Positions 1 through 6,384 of a stretch of 7,256 nt of DNA are shown one piece after another (the stretch's first letter is position 1; each line of letters opens with the position of its first letter). The position numbers and the translations under genes are program-made. Location of the stretch: assembly GCA_036382575.1 (NCBI GenBank), contig DASVHL010000017.1, forward strand, positions 1 to 7,256, in the 5' to 3' direction. Under the pieces are notes generated by a model. The model saw only the letters and a list, made by a program, of their open reading frames with translations. It was not told where the DNA came from and searched no databases. The stretch is from UBA6022 sp036382575. GTDB lineage: Bacteria > Patescibacteriota > Saccharimonadia > Saccharimonadales > Saccharimonadaceae.

Positions 1-1560
1 AGTGGTCGCGACGGTGAGACACTCGAACTACTCGATGGCCGTATGATTGAACTGTCGACAGAAGATATCGTTGTCGCTGCTGGCGAAACGGCAATTGGTC
101 TAGCGGGTGCAATGGGTGGTGCAAATACAGTCGTTGATGAAACCACTAAAAATATCATGATTGAGGCTGCAACATTTAATCTTTATAGTCTTCGTGCAAC
201 ACAAATGCGACATGGTATATTCAGTGAGGCTATTACGCGATTCACAAAAGGTCAGCCAGCCGAGTTGGCCGCGCCTGTGCTCGCTATGGCAGTGCAATTG
301 ATGGGTGAGTGGGCGCATGCCAAGCAAATGAGTGGTGTTGCTGAAGATTATCCAGTGCAGGCACAGCCTATTACGCTTAGTCTTTCTTCGGAACGAGTGA
401 ATAGTGTTCTTGGCACGAATAGTTCAATTGAAGAAATGAAGCAGACGTTACAGAACGTTGAATTTGATGCAGCTATTAATGCTGATGAAATTCACGTAAC
501 TGTTCCGTATTGGCGTGCGGATATTCATATTGCCGAAGATATTATTGAAGAAATTGGACGTATTAATTCATATGATAGTATTTCGCCTACACTTGCAGAG
601 CGTGACTTTACGGCCGTACGGCCATCGGACTTTGACACGCTACGATCAAACGTTCGAAGTGTGTTAGTTCGAACGGGTGCAAACGAAGTTCTCACCTATA
701 GCTTTATTCACGGCAACATCCTGGAAAAGGCTGGGCTTGACGCGAATAACTCATACCGCATTACCAACAGCATTAGTCCTGATCTTCAGTATTATCGTCA
801 GTCATTAACACCGAGCCTCCTAAGTATGGTGCACCAAAACATCAAGCAAGGTTATGATCATTTCGCATTGTTTGAGATGAATAAGGCTCATCCGAAGCAG
901 TACGGGTTAACTGACGAACAGGTGCCCGTTGAGATTGATATGCTGGCATTAACAATTGCGCGCAAAAAGTCACAAGGTAGTGCATATTATCAGGCGAAAC
1001 GGATACTTGAATACGTAGTATCTGCATTAGGAATCGAGCTAGAGTACCGGGTCTTGGACGACTCAACTGATAGTGTTATTGCCGCGCCATTTGAAGTTCG
1101 TCGCTCAGCTGCTGTCTATGACAAACAAACAGGCGCGCTACTGGGTGTCGTAGGGGAATATAAAAAATCAGTTACTCGCGGATTTAAACTGCCTCTCTAT
1201 AGCGCTGGCTTTGAAGTGATGACTCAGTCATTACATGAGGCTACTGCTACAGCTAAGATTAACTATGCGCCGCTTAGTCGTTATCCTGGATCGGAACGTG
1301 ATGTGTGTTTTCAGGTTAATAAAGATGTTAGTTACGGCCAGTTGCTTAGCTGTGTTCAGGGTGTGCTTGAAACTATCGCACTCGAAACAGCCGTGTCACC
1401 AATTGATATTTATCAGGCTGAATCTAGCGACACTAAGAACATTACGCTGCGTATTAAATTAACAGCAAATGATCGAACACTTGCTGGAGATGAAGTAGCT
1501 GCTATTATAGAGCAAGTAAGTCAAGCAGCTAGTGATACACTGCGCGCAACGATTGTATAA
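1..1560 (+). CDS. pheT: Phenylalanyl-tRNA synthetase beta subunit, 5' end cut by window edge
   Basis: PheT pairs with PheS in the cytoplasmic (alpha-beta)2 enzyme that charges tRNA-Phe. The reading frame is open from base 1, so the ATG at position 43 is an internal methionine and not the start. 519 residues are visible; bacterial PheT is usually about 800, so roughly the first third is missing. Visible residues 1-85 look like the end of the B3/B4 editing region (LDG, then GLAGAMGGANT). Residues about 121-195 are the B5 domain, with the typical WRADIHIAEDIIEEIGR stretch and a SYD that replaces the usual GYD. Residues about 205-395 are the catalytic-like core (TYSF, FEMNK). Residues about 420-519 are the FDX-ACB domain (YPGSERD, VSYGQL, NDRTL, DEV). 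The C-terminus is complete and ends in TAA. pheS probably lies upstream, outside the window. Family assignment is firm. Confidence 0.96.
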   Translation, partial: SGRDGETLELLDGRMIELSTEDIVVAAGETAIGLAGAMGGANTVVDETTKNIMIEAATFNLYSLRATQMRHGIFSEAITRFTKGQPAELAAPVLAMAVQLMGEWAHAKQMSGVAEDYPVQAQPITLSLSSERVNSVLGTNSSIEEMKQTLQNVEFDAAINADEIHVTVPYWRADIHIAEDIIEEIGRINSYDSISPTLAERDFTAVRPSDFDTLRSNVRSVLVRTGANEVLTYSFIHGNILEKAGLDANNSYRITNSISPDLQYYRQSLTPSLLSMVHQNIKQGYDHFALFEMNKAHPKQYGLTDEQVPVEIDMLALTIARKKSQGSAYYQAKRILEYVVSALGIELEYRVLDDSTDSVIAAPFEVRRSAAVYDKQTGALLGVVGEYKKSVTRGFKLPLYSAGFEVMTQSLHEATATAKINYAPLSRYPGSERDVCFQVNKDVSYGQLLSCVQGVLETIALETAVSPIDIYQAESSDTKNITLRIKLTANDRTLAGDEVAAIIEQVSQAASDTLRATIV

Positions 1561-1587
1561 ACAGTAACATTGTACGTAAAACAAAAA

Positions 1588-1593
1588 AAAGGA
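1588..1593 (+). promoter_or_regulatory. Ribosome binding site of the NADH dehydrogenase gene
   Basis: AAAGGA lies in a purine-rich run, 8 bases before the ATG at 1602. It supports this start. The gap after pheT is only 41 bases and has no terminator, so read-through from pheT is likely. Confidence 0.65.
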
Positions 1594-1601
1594 AAAGATT
1601 C

Positions 1602-2786
1602 ATGAATATAACTATTGTCGGCGGCGGATTCGGTGGAGTAAAAACCGCGCTTGAATTAGCGAAAGATTCAACTACTCAAATTACGCTTATCACTGATAAA
1701 CCGGACTTTCAGTATTACCCAGCATTGTACGGTGCTGCAACTGGACATAGTCACCTAGAATCATGGGTGCCACTGCAGACTATTTTTGCCGGTAAAAAGA
1801 ATGTGACTGTCGTTCTTGATACTATTCAGGCGATCGATCCTGCAACAAAAACACTTACCGGCGCTAACGGTGCAAAGTATGTTTATGAGACCTGTGTACT
1901 GGCATTGGGTACGGTCACGACCTACTTTGGTATTGATGGCCTGGATACGCATACATTTGGCGTTAAGTCGGCTGCTGAAATCGAAGCATTAAAGCAGCAT
2001 ATCTATACCGATGTTGTTGAAGGTCACGGTGTCGATAAGCACTATATTGTGATTGGTGCCGGCCCAACTGGTGTTGAACTTTCTGCTGCACTTGGCTCAT
2101 ATCTAAAAACGCTAAGTAAGCGCTTAGGCCAGCGTCAAACTAAAATACATATTTCACTTGTCGAAGCATCACCGCGTGTACTTCCTCGTATGAGTGAGCA
2201 GTCAAGCGCACGTGTGGCGCGTCGTTTGAAGCGACTGGGTGTCAAGATTTATACTGATAAAAAAGTTGAATCAGCGATTGAAGATCTACTAACTGTCAGT
2301 GGTGAATCAATGGTAAGCGATACGGTGGTATGGACATCAGGCGTCGCTAACCATCCATTCTACAAAGCAAATGCAGATCATTTCGAACTAGCACAAAATG
2401 GTCGCATCGTCGTCGATCAATATATGTCAGTCGGTAATGACGTCTATGTTATTGGTGATAATGCGGCAACACAATTTACCGGACTCGCACAAACGGCACT
2501 ACACGATGCGTTATTTGTGGCAGCACATTTGAAGCGACTAAATACTAAGCAAGAACTAGTTGCGTACAAAGCAGTCCAGCCGCCAGTTGTCGTGCCTGTT
2601 GGTGAACATTGGGCTATCTTTGAATGGCACAAGCTGCGTTTTTCTGGCTGGGTTGCATCGCTTCTACGCCGTGCAGCTGACTTTATGGGCTATTCAGACC
2701 TATTGCCGCTCGGTCAGGCACTTGGCGTTTGGCGCGCAGGCAACAAGCGCAACGTTGATATTGTTCCATCTTCGACTCAAAAATAA
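1602..2786 (+). CDS. ndh: Type II NADH dehydrogenase (NDH-2)-like FAD oxidoreductase
   Basis: Predicted peripheral-membrane flavoprotein of 394 residues that oxidises NADH and passes electrons to quinone without pumping protons. Two Rossmann motifs are visible: VGGGFGG at residues 6-12 for FAD and IGAGPTGVEL at 151-160 for NADH. An acidic residue ends the following strand (E188 in LVEASPRVLP), as in NADH-preferring enzymes. YYPALYGAATG at 38-48 is the NDH-2-type segment near the flavin, and YVIGDNA at 282-288 is the second FAD motif. The quinone-site motif AQxAxQ reads AQTALH at 296-301, so the last Gln is His. The C-terminal 40 or so residues (GWVASLLRRAADFMGYSDLL) could be an amphipathic membrane-contact segment. 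The length is near the short end for NDH-2 (about 400-430). It could instead be a related FAD oxidoreductase with another acceptor. It follows pheT closely, with no functional link evident. Confidence 0.82.
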   Translation: MNITIVGGGFGGVKTALELAKDSTTQITLITDKPDFQYYPALYGAATGHSHLESWVPLQTIFAGKKNVTVVLDTIQAIDPATKTLTGANGAKYVYETCVLALGTVTTYFGIDGLDTHTFGVKSAAEIEALKQHIYTDVVEGHGVDKHYIVIGAGPTGVELSAALGSYLKTLSKRLGQRQTKIHISLVEASPRVLPRMSEQSSARVARRLKRLGVKIYTDKKVESAIEDLLTVSGESMVSDTVVWTSGVANHPFYKANADHFELAQNGRIVVDQYMSVGNDVYVIGDNAATQFTGLAQTALHDALFVAAHLKRLNTKQELVAYKAVQPPVVVPVGEHWAIFEWHKLRFSGWVASLLRRAADFMGYSDLLPLGQALGVWRAGNKRNVDIVPSSTQK

Positions 2787-2802
2787 GTATACAAATGAAA
2801 AG

Positions 2803-2847
2803 AACCCGGCCTCTCGCGCATGTTACTGTGGCGAGTTGCCGGGTTTT
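2803..2847. terminator. Bidirectional rho-independent terminator between convergent genes
   Basis: AACCCGGC at 2803-2810 pairs fully with GCCGGGTT at 2838-2845. Inside it, CTCGC at 2813-2817 pairs with GCGAG at 2831-2835 after a 2x2 internal loop, leaving a 13-base loop. The plus strand continues with TTTT. The minus strand leaves the hairpin as GGGTTCTTTTCATTT. It sits between the stop of the NADH dehydrogenase gene (2786) and the stop of the minus-strand membrane gene (2867), so one hairpin can serve both. Both T tracts are short or interrupted. Confidence 0.8.
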
Positions 2848-2866
2848 ACCCTTCAAAAGTAGTTGG

Positions 2867-3916
2867 TTACTGGTCTTCGAGGCGTGCCTTTCGGCGTTCA
2901 TGGTCGAAAATTGCAACCAACGTTGGAGCATTACGAAATGGTCCCATCCAGTTAAACCTGGCGTCACCTTGTCCATAGGTGTCGAGTAGTAACCATTCAA
3001 CCCCTAGCCAACCAGCTAGGATGCTTTCGAGTGATCGTTCATCTTCAATTGTTCTAGCTGTCGATGACGAGACGAGTCGAAGGATCCGCAGGTCAACGGA
3101 CGGTACGCTTCCACCTGGAATTAGAAATGGCTTATCGATGATGACGACCTTCGCATCAACTCCTTCCTCCTCATTGGCTCGAAAGAGTAATAAACGCCAG
3201 AAGTGCCAGTATGCCCATTTTATATAAATTTTAATTACTGACACAACAACGAATATTCCAGTAAAGATAAGCAGGGCAGTCACCGCTACTCTCTCAACTT
3301 CTTGGCCAGAGATGAACAATAGCCATATCACATAGACGAAGCACGTAATCGTAGCTGAACACCAAAATATTTCAGCCCAGATGGTCTTCCTCGGTTCCAG
3401 TACTTGTACCGGTTTTTTTGACCAGATTCGTTTTACAGTTCGGCCGGTGGGTCGACGCTTCTCGAGCTGAACAAATAGTTCAGCTTTTGAGATTCGCTGT
3501 TCGAGTATTGGTTGACTATTCTTTAGGATCGGCTGTTGAGATGTGATCCTGCGACTGGCAAAAGTACTTAGCTTGATTGGTTCCAGCTCCATGCTCAGTC
3601 GTGCTGTTCCAGCACTAGGTTGCCGCTTTGGCATAGGCGGAATATGAATGGATACACCATCATGTTCGGTCTCTACTTGATCCTCATCCATGTTTTTAGA
3701 ATGAAAGTTTACGCATGTATAAATGAAACATGCCGTAAAGATTAATCCCAGGACAAAGATGCCGAATTTTGGCCAAAATTCTATCCATGGCGCCAGACTG
3801 ATAATGCCGCCTAGGAGCAGGGCATATATTACAATGCCAACGAAGAGCCGTATGCGTTGCTTTGTAGACATTTTGTTAAATAAATCACGCACGGGGCGCA
3901 ATGAATCACGTAACAT
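2867..3916 (-). CDS. Unrecognised four-helix membrane protein, possible PH-like C-terminal domain
   Basis: I do not recognise this 349-residue protein. A basic N-terminus (residues 1-23) precedes two hydrophobic helices (about 24-44 and 49-70). A polar, Arg/Lys-rich linker of about 110 residues follows (71-180), with QPIL repeated 7 residues apart at 128-131 and 135-138. A second helix pair comes next (about 183-203 and 208-232), then an Arg/Trp-rich juxtamembrane stretch and a soluble domain to the end. By the positive-inside rule, the N-terminus, linker and C-terminal domain would be cytosolic. The segment 295-342 (LESILAGWLGVEWLLLDTYGQGDARF, given here in two parts: LESILAGWLGVEW and LLLDTYGQGDARF) resembles by eye the end of bacterial PH-like (bPH2/DUF304) domains, which often follow a membrane hairpin. 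That is a suggestion only. It has its own promoter and structured leader. The first ATG is chosen; the alternative is Met16 (3869-3871), also without a good ribosome site. Confidence 0.8.
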   Translation of the reverse strand: MLRDSLRPVRDLFNKMSTKQRIRLFVGIVIYALLLGGIISLAPWIEFWPKFGIFVLGLIFTACFIYTCVNFHSKNMDEDQVETEHDGVSIHIPPMPKRQPSAGTARLSMELEPIKLSTFASRRITSQQPILKNSQPILEQRISKAELFVQLEKRRPTGRTVKRIWSKKPVQVLEPRKTIWAEIFWCSATITCFVYVIWLLFISGQEVERVAVTALLIFTGIFVVVSVIKIYIKWAYWHFWRLLLFRANEEEGVDAKVVIIDKPFLIPGGSVPSVDLRILRLVSSSTARTIEDERSLESILAGWLGVEWLLLDTYGQGDARFNWMGPFRNAPTLVAIFDHERRKARLEDQ

Positions 3917-3949
3917 GTTAACTCGATTCTTTGAAGGGTGAAAAGGTCT

Positions 3950-3980
3950 GTTCTAGAGTAGGCGATTGCCATGCTAGAAC
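3950..3980 (-). promoter_or_regulatory. Stem-loop at the 5' end of the membrane-protein mRNA leader
   Basis: GTTCTAG at 3950-3956 and CTAGAAC at 3974-3980 are perfect 7-base inverted arms. A nested GGC(GATT)GCC sits between them at 3961-3970. The start of transcription predicted from the minus-strand promoter is near 3983, so the hairpin would begin within a few bases of the mRNA 5' end. It could protect the mRNA from decay, or the DNA dyad could be an operator. Nothing here decides between the two. Confidence 0.45.
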
Positions 3981-3989
3981 CCATGTGTT

Positions 3990-4018
3990 GTTATAGATCA
4001 TTCTTGTCAGCAAGTCAA
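3990..4018 (-). promoter_or_regulatory. Sigma70-type promoter of the minus-strand membrane-protein gene
   Basis: Read on the minus strand, the -35 box is TTGACT (4018-4013), followed by a 17-base spacer and the -10 box TATAAC (3995-3990). Each box matches consensus at 5 of 6 positions. The predicted start near 3983 gives a leader of about 67 bases before the ATG at 3916. Confidence 0.75.
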
Positions 4019-4035
4019 AGACAAGCGGAATGTAT

Positions 4036-4064
4036 TTGAGTCAAGTACGCTTGGCGTGTATAAT
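4036..4064 (+). promoter_or_regulatory. Sigma70-type promoter of the FKBP-trxB operon
   Basis: The -35 box TTGAGT (4036-4041), a 17-base spacer and a perfect -10 box TATAAT (4059-4064). The predicted start near 4071 gives a leader of about 37 bases. It is back to back with the minus-strand promoter, with 17 bases between the two -35 boxes. Confidence 0.82.
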
Positions 4065-4090
4065 GAGACATAATTACAGGAATAGAGGAT

Positions 4091-4096
4091 AGGGAG
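4091..4096 (+). promoter_or_regulatory. Ribosome binding site deciding the FKBP start
   Basis: AGGGAG lies 11 bases before the ATG at 4108. A TTG at 4099 is in the same frame, but AGGGAG is only 2 bases from it; a second element, GAGG at 4085-4088, would be 10 bases away. ATG at 4108 is preferred for codon type and for the usual basic start of a membrane anchor (MATSKSHR). Confidence 0.55.
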
Positions 4097-4107
4097 TCTT
4101 GCTGGTT

Positions 4108-4725
4108 ATGGCCACGTCAAAAAGTCACAGAATTGGAATTTGGATCATTGCTGCTGTTATGGTGGTCGGAACGTTGGGCGGCTTTGCTGCTATGGTTTTA
4201 CAGCCAAAAAATTTAGCAACAGATGAAAGTCGTAAAAACGAACTACTCGCTGAATATCAGTCGCAGGTCGCGGCACAAACGACAGAGTTATCCAACAAGT
4301 ATTATCCAGATTTTAGCCAACATGCTTCGACACCGGCTGCATTCGATGCTGCAGAAGTGACTGAACTAAAAACGGTTGATCTAAAAGAGGGAACTGGCGA
4401 AGAGATCAAAGATGGCACTGCATACGCAGCATATTATATTGGCTGGAATCCAACCGGTAAAATTTTTGATCAGTCGATTGAGAATGGTAAGCTCAAGGCT
4501 CCAATTAACGGTACGGGTCTGATTACTGGCTGGGAAGAAGGCGTAAAGGGGATGAAGCTTGGTGGTATCCGAGAACTAACTATTCCTGCCGCAAAGGCAT
4601 ATGGCGAAACCGGCAGTGGTGAAAACATTCCACCTAACACGCCAATTAAATTTATCGTCATGGCTGTCGAACAGCCTGTTGCAATCCCAGTATCTAAGGA
4701 GTTAATGAGTTACTATGGAAACTAA
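4108..4725 (+). CDS. Membrane-anchored FKBP-type peptidyl-prolyl cis-trans isomerase
   Basis: Prolyl isomerase and folding helper of 205 residues. One hydrophobic helix (about 9-31) follows a basic start, and there is no lipobox cysteine. This fits a protein anchored in the membrane with the rest outside the cytoplasm. Residues 37-65 are polar and probably helical (ESRKNELLAEY). The FKBP domain spans about 84-188. Residues matching the FKBP12 pocket are present: Y110, F120 and D121 in GKIFDQS, I139 and W142 in LITGWEEGVKGM, Y165 in AYGE, I174 in NIPPNT, and F182. The domain therefore looks catalytically competent. It is the first gene of an operon with trxB: its last 11 bases overlap the trxB start, so translation is probably coupled. 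The next gene is cytoplasmic, so the two products likely work on opposite sides of the membrane if the topology is right. Confidence 0.9.
   Translation: MATSKSHRIGIWIIAAVMVVGTLGGFAAMVLQPKNLATDESRKNELLAEYQSQVAAQTTELSNKYYPDFSQHASTPAAFDAAEVTELKTVDLKEGTGEEIKDGTAYAAYYIGWNPTGKIFDQSIENGKLKAPINGTGLITGWEEGVKGMKLGGIRELTIPAAKAYGETGSGENIPPNTPIKFIVMAVEQPVAIPVSKELMSYYGN
4696..4701 (+). promoter_or_regulatory. Distant ribosome binding site for trxB inside the FKBP gene
   Basis: AAGGAG is a strong Shine-Dalgarno match but lies 13 bases before the trxB ATG at 4715, longer than usual. The trxB start cannot lie further upstream, because an in-frame TGA occupies 4706-4708. Ribosomes ending at the FKBP stop (4723-4725) could re-initiate on the nearby ATG. 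Confidence 0.5.
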
Positions 4726-5653
4726 AATTCACGATGTCGTTATGATCGGCGCTGGTCCGAGCGCACTTGCTGCTGCAGTCTACACGACACGCGAAGACAT
4801 CGGTACGGTACTATACGAAAAAGGTGTTATCGGTGGTCTCGCGGCTATTACCGACCAGGTTGATAACTACCCAGGGTTTCCAGAAGGTATCCCTGGGCTG
4901 ACACTTGCTGATCAATTGCAAAAACAAGCTGAGCGCTTTGGCGCTGAAATTGAATTTGGTGAAGTATCGGCTATTCGTGATGAGGGTGATCATAAGACGC
5001 TGGTTATCGACGGCCAAGACGTAAAAGCACGTACGGTTCTGATTGCTACCGGTAGTGACTATAACAAAATTGGTGTTCCAGGCGAAGCTGAATACTATGG
5101 CCGCGGTGTTCATTACTGTGCGACATGTGACGGTGCATTTTACCGCGAAAAACGTCTGGTGGTGGTTGGTGGCGGTAATTCTGCTATCCAAGAAGCACTT
5201 TTCTTGACCCGCTTTACAACACATATTGATTTGCTTGTACGAAGTACGGTAAAGGCAAGCGAAGTATTGCAACATGAACTGCAAAAGTTTGTTGATGATG
5301 GTAAAATTACGGTTCATTTGAATACGACAACTGAGGAGATCGTTGCCGAAGAAGGTAAGGTTGTGTCGGTCAAGGCAATTAAAGATGGTCAACCCGTTAC
5401 GATCGAAACTGACGGCGTCTTTGTGTTTGTTGGCTTAAAGCCAAACACAGAGTTCCTTAAAGATTCTGCCATCGAATTAGATGAACAAGGTCTCATCAAG
5501 ACAGACCGGCACCTATCAACTACAATGTCGGGTGTGTTTGCCAGCGGTGATGTACGTAGCGGTGCAACAATGCAGATTGCAAGCGCAGTTGGTGAAGGCG
5601 CTACAGCAGCACTATCGATTCGCGAATATCTTGATAATCCTGTGACCGCTTAG
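4715..5653 (+). CDS. trxB: Thioredoxin reductase-like flavoprotein with altered NADPH motif
   Basis: Low-molecular-weight thioredoxin reductase fold of 312 residues, the usual length. It moves electrons from a pyridine nucleotide through FAD and a redox-active disulfide to thioredoxin in the cytoplasm. The FAD motif is IGAGPSA at 11-17, with Ala in place of the usual last Gly. The active site is CATCD at 135-139, the nucleotide-domain motif is GGGNSA at 152-157, and the second FAD motif is FASGDV at 275-280. The HRRxxxR segment that normally holds the NADPH 2'-phosphate reads VRSTVKA at 175-181: only the first Arg remains. NADPH use is therefore uncertain; NADH or another donor is possible. 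The start is fixed by an in-frame stop 7 codon-bases upstream (4706-4708). It is second in the FKBP operon, ends in TAG, and overlaps the stop of the convergent phosphodiesterase gene. No terminator follows. Confidence 0.92.
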   Translation: METKIHDVVMIGAGPSALAAAVYTTREDIGTVLYEKGVIGGLAAITDQVDNYPGFPEGIPGLTLADQLQKQAERFGAEIEFGEVSAIRDEGDHKTLVIDGQDVKARTVLIATGSDYNKIGVPGEAEYYGRGVHYCATCDGAFYREKRLVVVGGGNSAIQEALFLTRFTTHIDLLVRSTVKASEVLQHELQKFVDDGKITVHLNTTTEEIVAEEGKVVSVKAIKDGQPVTIETDGVFVFVGLKPNTEFLKDSAIELDEQGLIKTDRHLSTTMSGVFASGDVRSGATMQIASAVGEGATAALSIREYLDNPVTA

Positions 5654-6351
5654 TGTTTTTTCGAGAATCCGTCTTGGATTTGTTTTGGATAATCAGTGAC
5701 AACAGCATCGAGTCCACGCTCGTTTAGCTGTTTGGCTGCGCCAAAACGGTTAACCGTGTAGGCATAAGTGAACAAATCAGTCTTTTTGGCGATTGCCAGC
5801 GCAAAGTCGTTGATGTAAAGGCGATGAAAGCCAACACCGTCTAGATTAAGACGACGTGCAAATGCGATAAAAATAAATGGGTTACGTTTGTGTAGTAGCC
5901 AAAGATTTGCCTCGGAGCTGAGTTTCCGAATATTTCCTAGCTCGCCCGATAGAAAAGACGAAAACACAAATAGGTCCCAGTCGCTTTTGCGTTTAACGTA
6001 TTTCTTTTTTAACAGGGCGATGACCGGTTTGGCCATGCCGCGTTGTTTGATCTCGATATTTAAGAGGATTTCGCCAAAGAACTCATCTAGTACATCCTCA
6101 AGTGAGACGATCGGGTTACGGCTGTCTGCTGTATGATCTTTTAGTTGTTGGAATGTAGCGCGATTTACGAATACATTTTTACGGTGTGAGCGTACCAGAT
6201 TGTTGTCGTGTAAGAGGACAGGAATGCCGTCGCTTGTGAGGTGAATGTCGAATTCAAGCATGTCAGCGCCAGCATCGACGCCAGCGCGGAGAGCTTCTAG
6301 TGTGTTTTCTGGCGCACTGCCAGCTGCCCCACGATGACCGATAACTAACAT
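5650..6351 (-). CDS. ugpQ: Glycerophosphodiester phosphodiesterase (GDPD family, UgpQ-like)
   Basis: Hydrolyses glycerophosphodiesters to glycerol 3-phosphate and an alcohol; the short form without signal peptide is usually cytoplasmic. With the start chosen here the protein has 233 residues, normal for the family. It begins MLVIGHRG: H6 and R7 are the first catalytic pair, followed by PENT at 14-17, E33 and D35 (metal ligands in LEFD), TSDG at 39-42, and the second catalytic histidine in LLHD (H48). NIEIK at 98-102 supplies E100 and K102. YTVN and VVTDYP near the C-terminus are also typical. An in-frame ATG at 6406-6408 would add 19 residues, but it lies within the ribosome-site region of ppa, upstream of the predicted promoter, so I reject it. 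The chosen ATG has no Shine-Dalgarno site. Its stop TAA (5650-5652) interlocks with the trxB stop. Substrate is not shown by the sequence. Confidence 0.92.
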   Translation of the reverse strand: MLVIGHRGAAGSAPENTLEALRAGVDAGADMLEFDIHLTSDGIPVLLHDNNLVRSHRKNVFVNRATFQQLKDHTADSRNPIVSLEDVLDEFFGEILLNIEIKQRGMAKPVIALLKKKYVKRKSDWDLFVFSSFLSGELGNIRKLSSEANLWLLHKRNPFIFIAFARRLNLDGVGFHRLYINDFALAIAKKTDLFTYAYTVNRFGAAKQLNERGLDAVVTDYPKQIQDGFSKKH

Positions 6352-6362
6352 AATTACTGCTA

Positions 6363-6371
6363 AGTATACCA
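6363..6371 (-). promoter_or_regulatory. Extended -10 promoter for the phosphodiesterase gene
   Basis: On the minus strand TGGTATACT fits TGnTATAAT with one mismatch. There is no good -35 box. Transcription should start about 7 bases beyond the -10, at or just before the ATG at 6351, which predicts a leaderless or nearly leaderless mRNA. This agrees with the missing Shine-Dalgarno site. Confidence 0.55.
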
Positions 6372-6375
6372 AATT

Positions 6376-6384
6376 TGATACAAT
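6376..6384 (+). promoter_or_regulatory. Extended -10 promoter for ppa
   Basis: TGATACAAT fits TGnTATAAT with one mismatch (C for T). The -35 region is weak. The predicted start near 6391 gives a leader of about 20 bases containing GGAG at 6401-6404, 6 bases before the ppa ATG. Confidence 0.55.

Noticed and set aside
1532..1561. Possible promoter GTGATA-18-TATAAA at the end of pheT for the NADH dehydrogenase gene
   Set aside because: The -35 match is only 4 of 6 and the spacer is long. It lies in coding sequence, and pheT read-through is a simpler explanation.
4099..4107. TTG start for the FKBP protein three codons upstream
   Set aside because: AGGGAG would be only 2 bases away, and an ATG with better context follows at 4108. 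It cannot be fully excluded, because GAGG at 4085-4088 would be 10 bases from the TTG.
4811..5392. Minus-strand open frame of 193 codons opposite trxB
   Set aside because: It is fully antisense to a well-conserved trxB, its protein has no recognisable motif, and no promoter or ribosome site supports it.
5655..5660. Run of six T after the trxB stop as a terminator
   Set aside because: No G/C-rich hairpin precedes it, and the bases belong to the conserved end of the phosphodiesterase gene.
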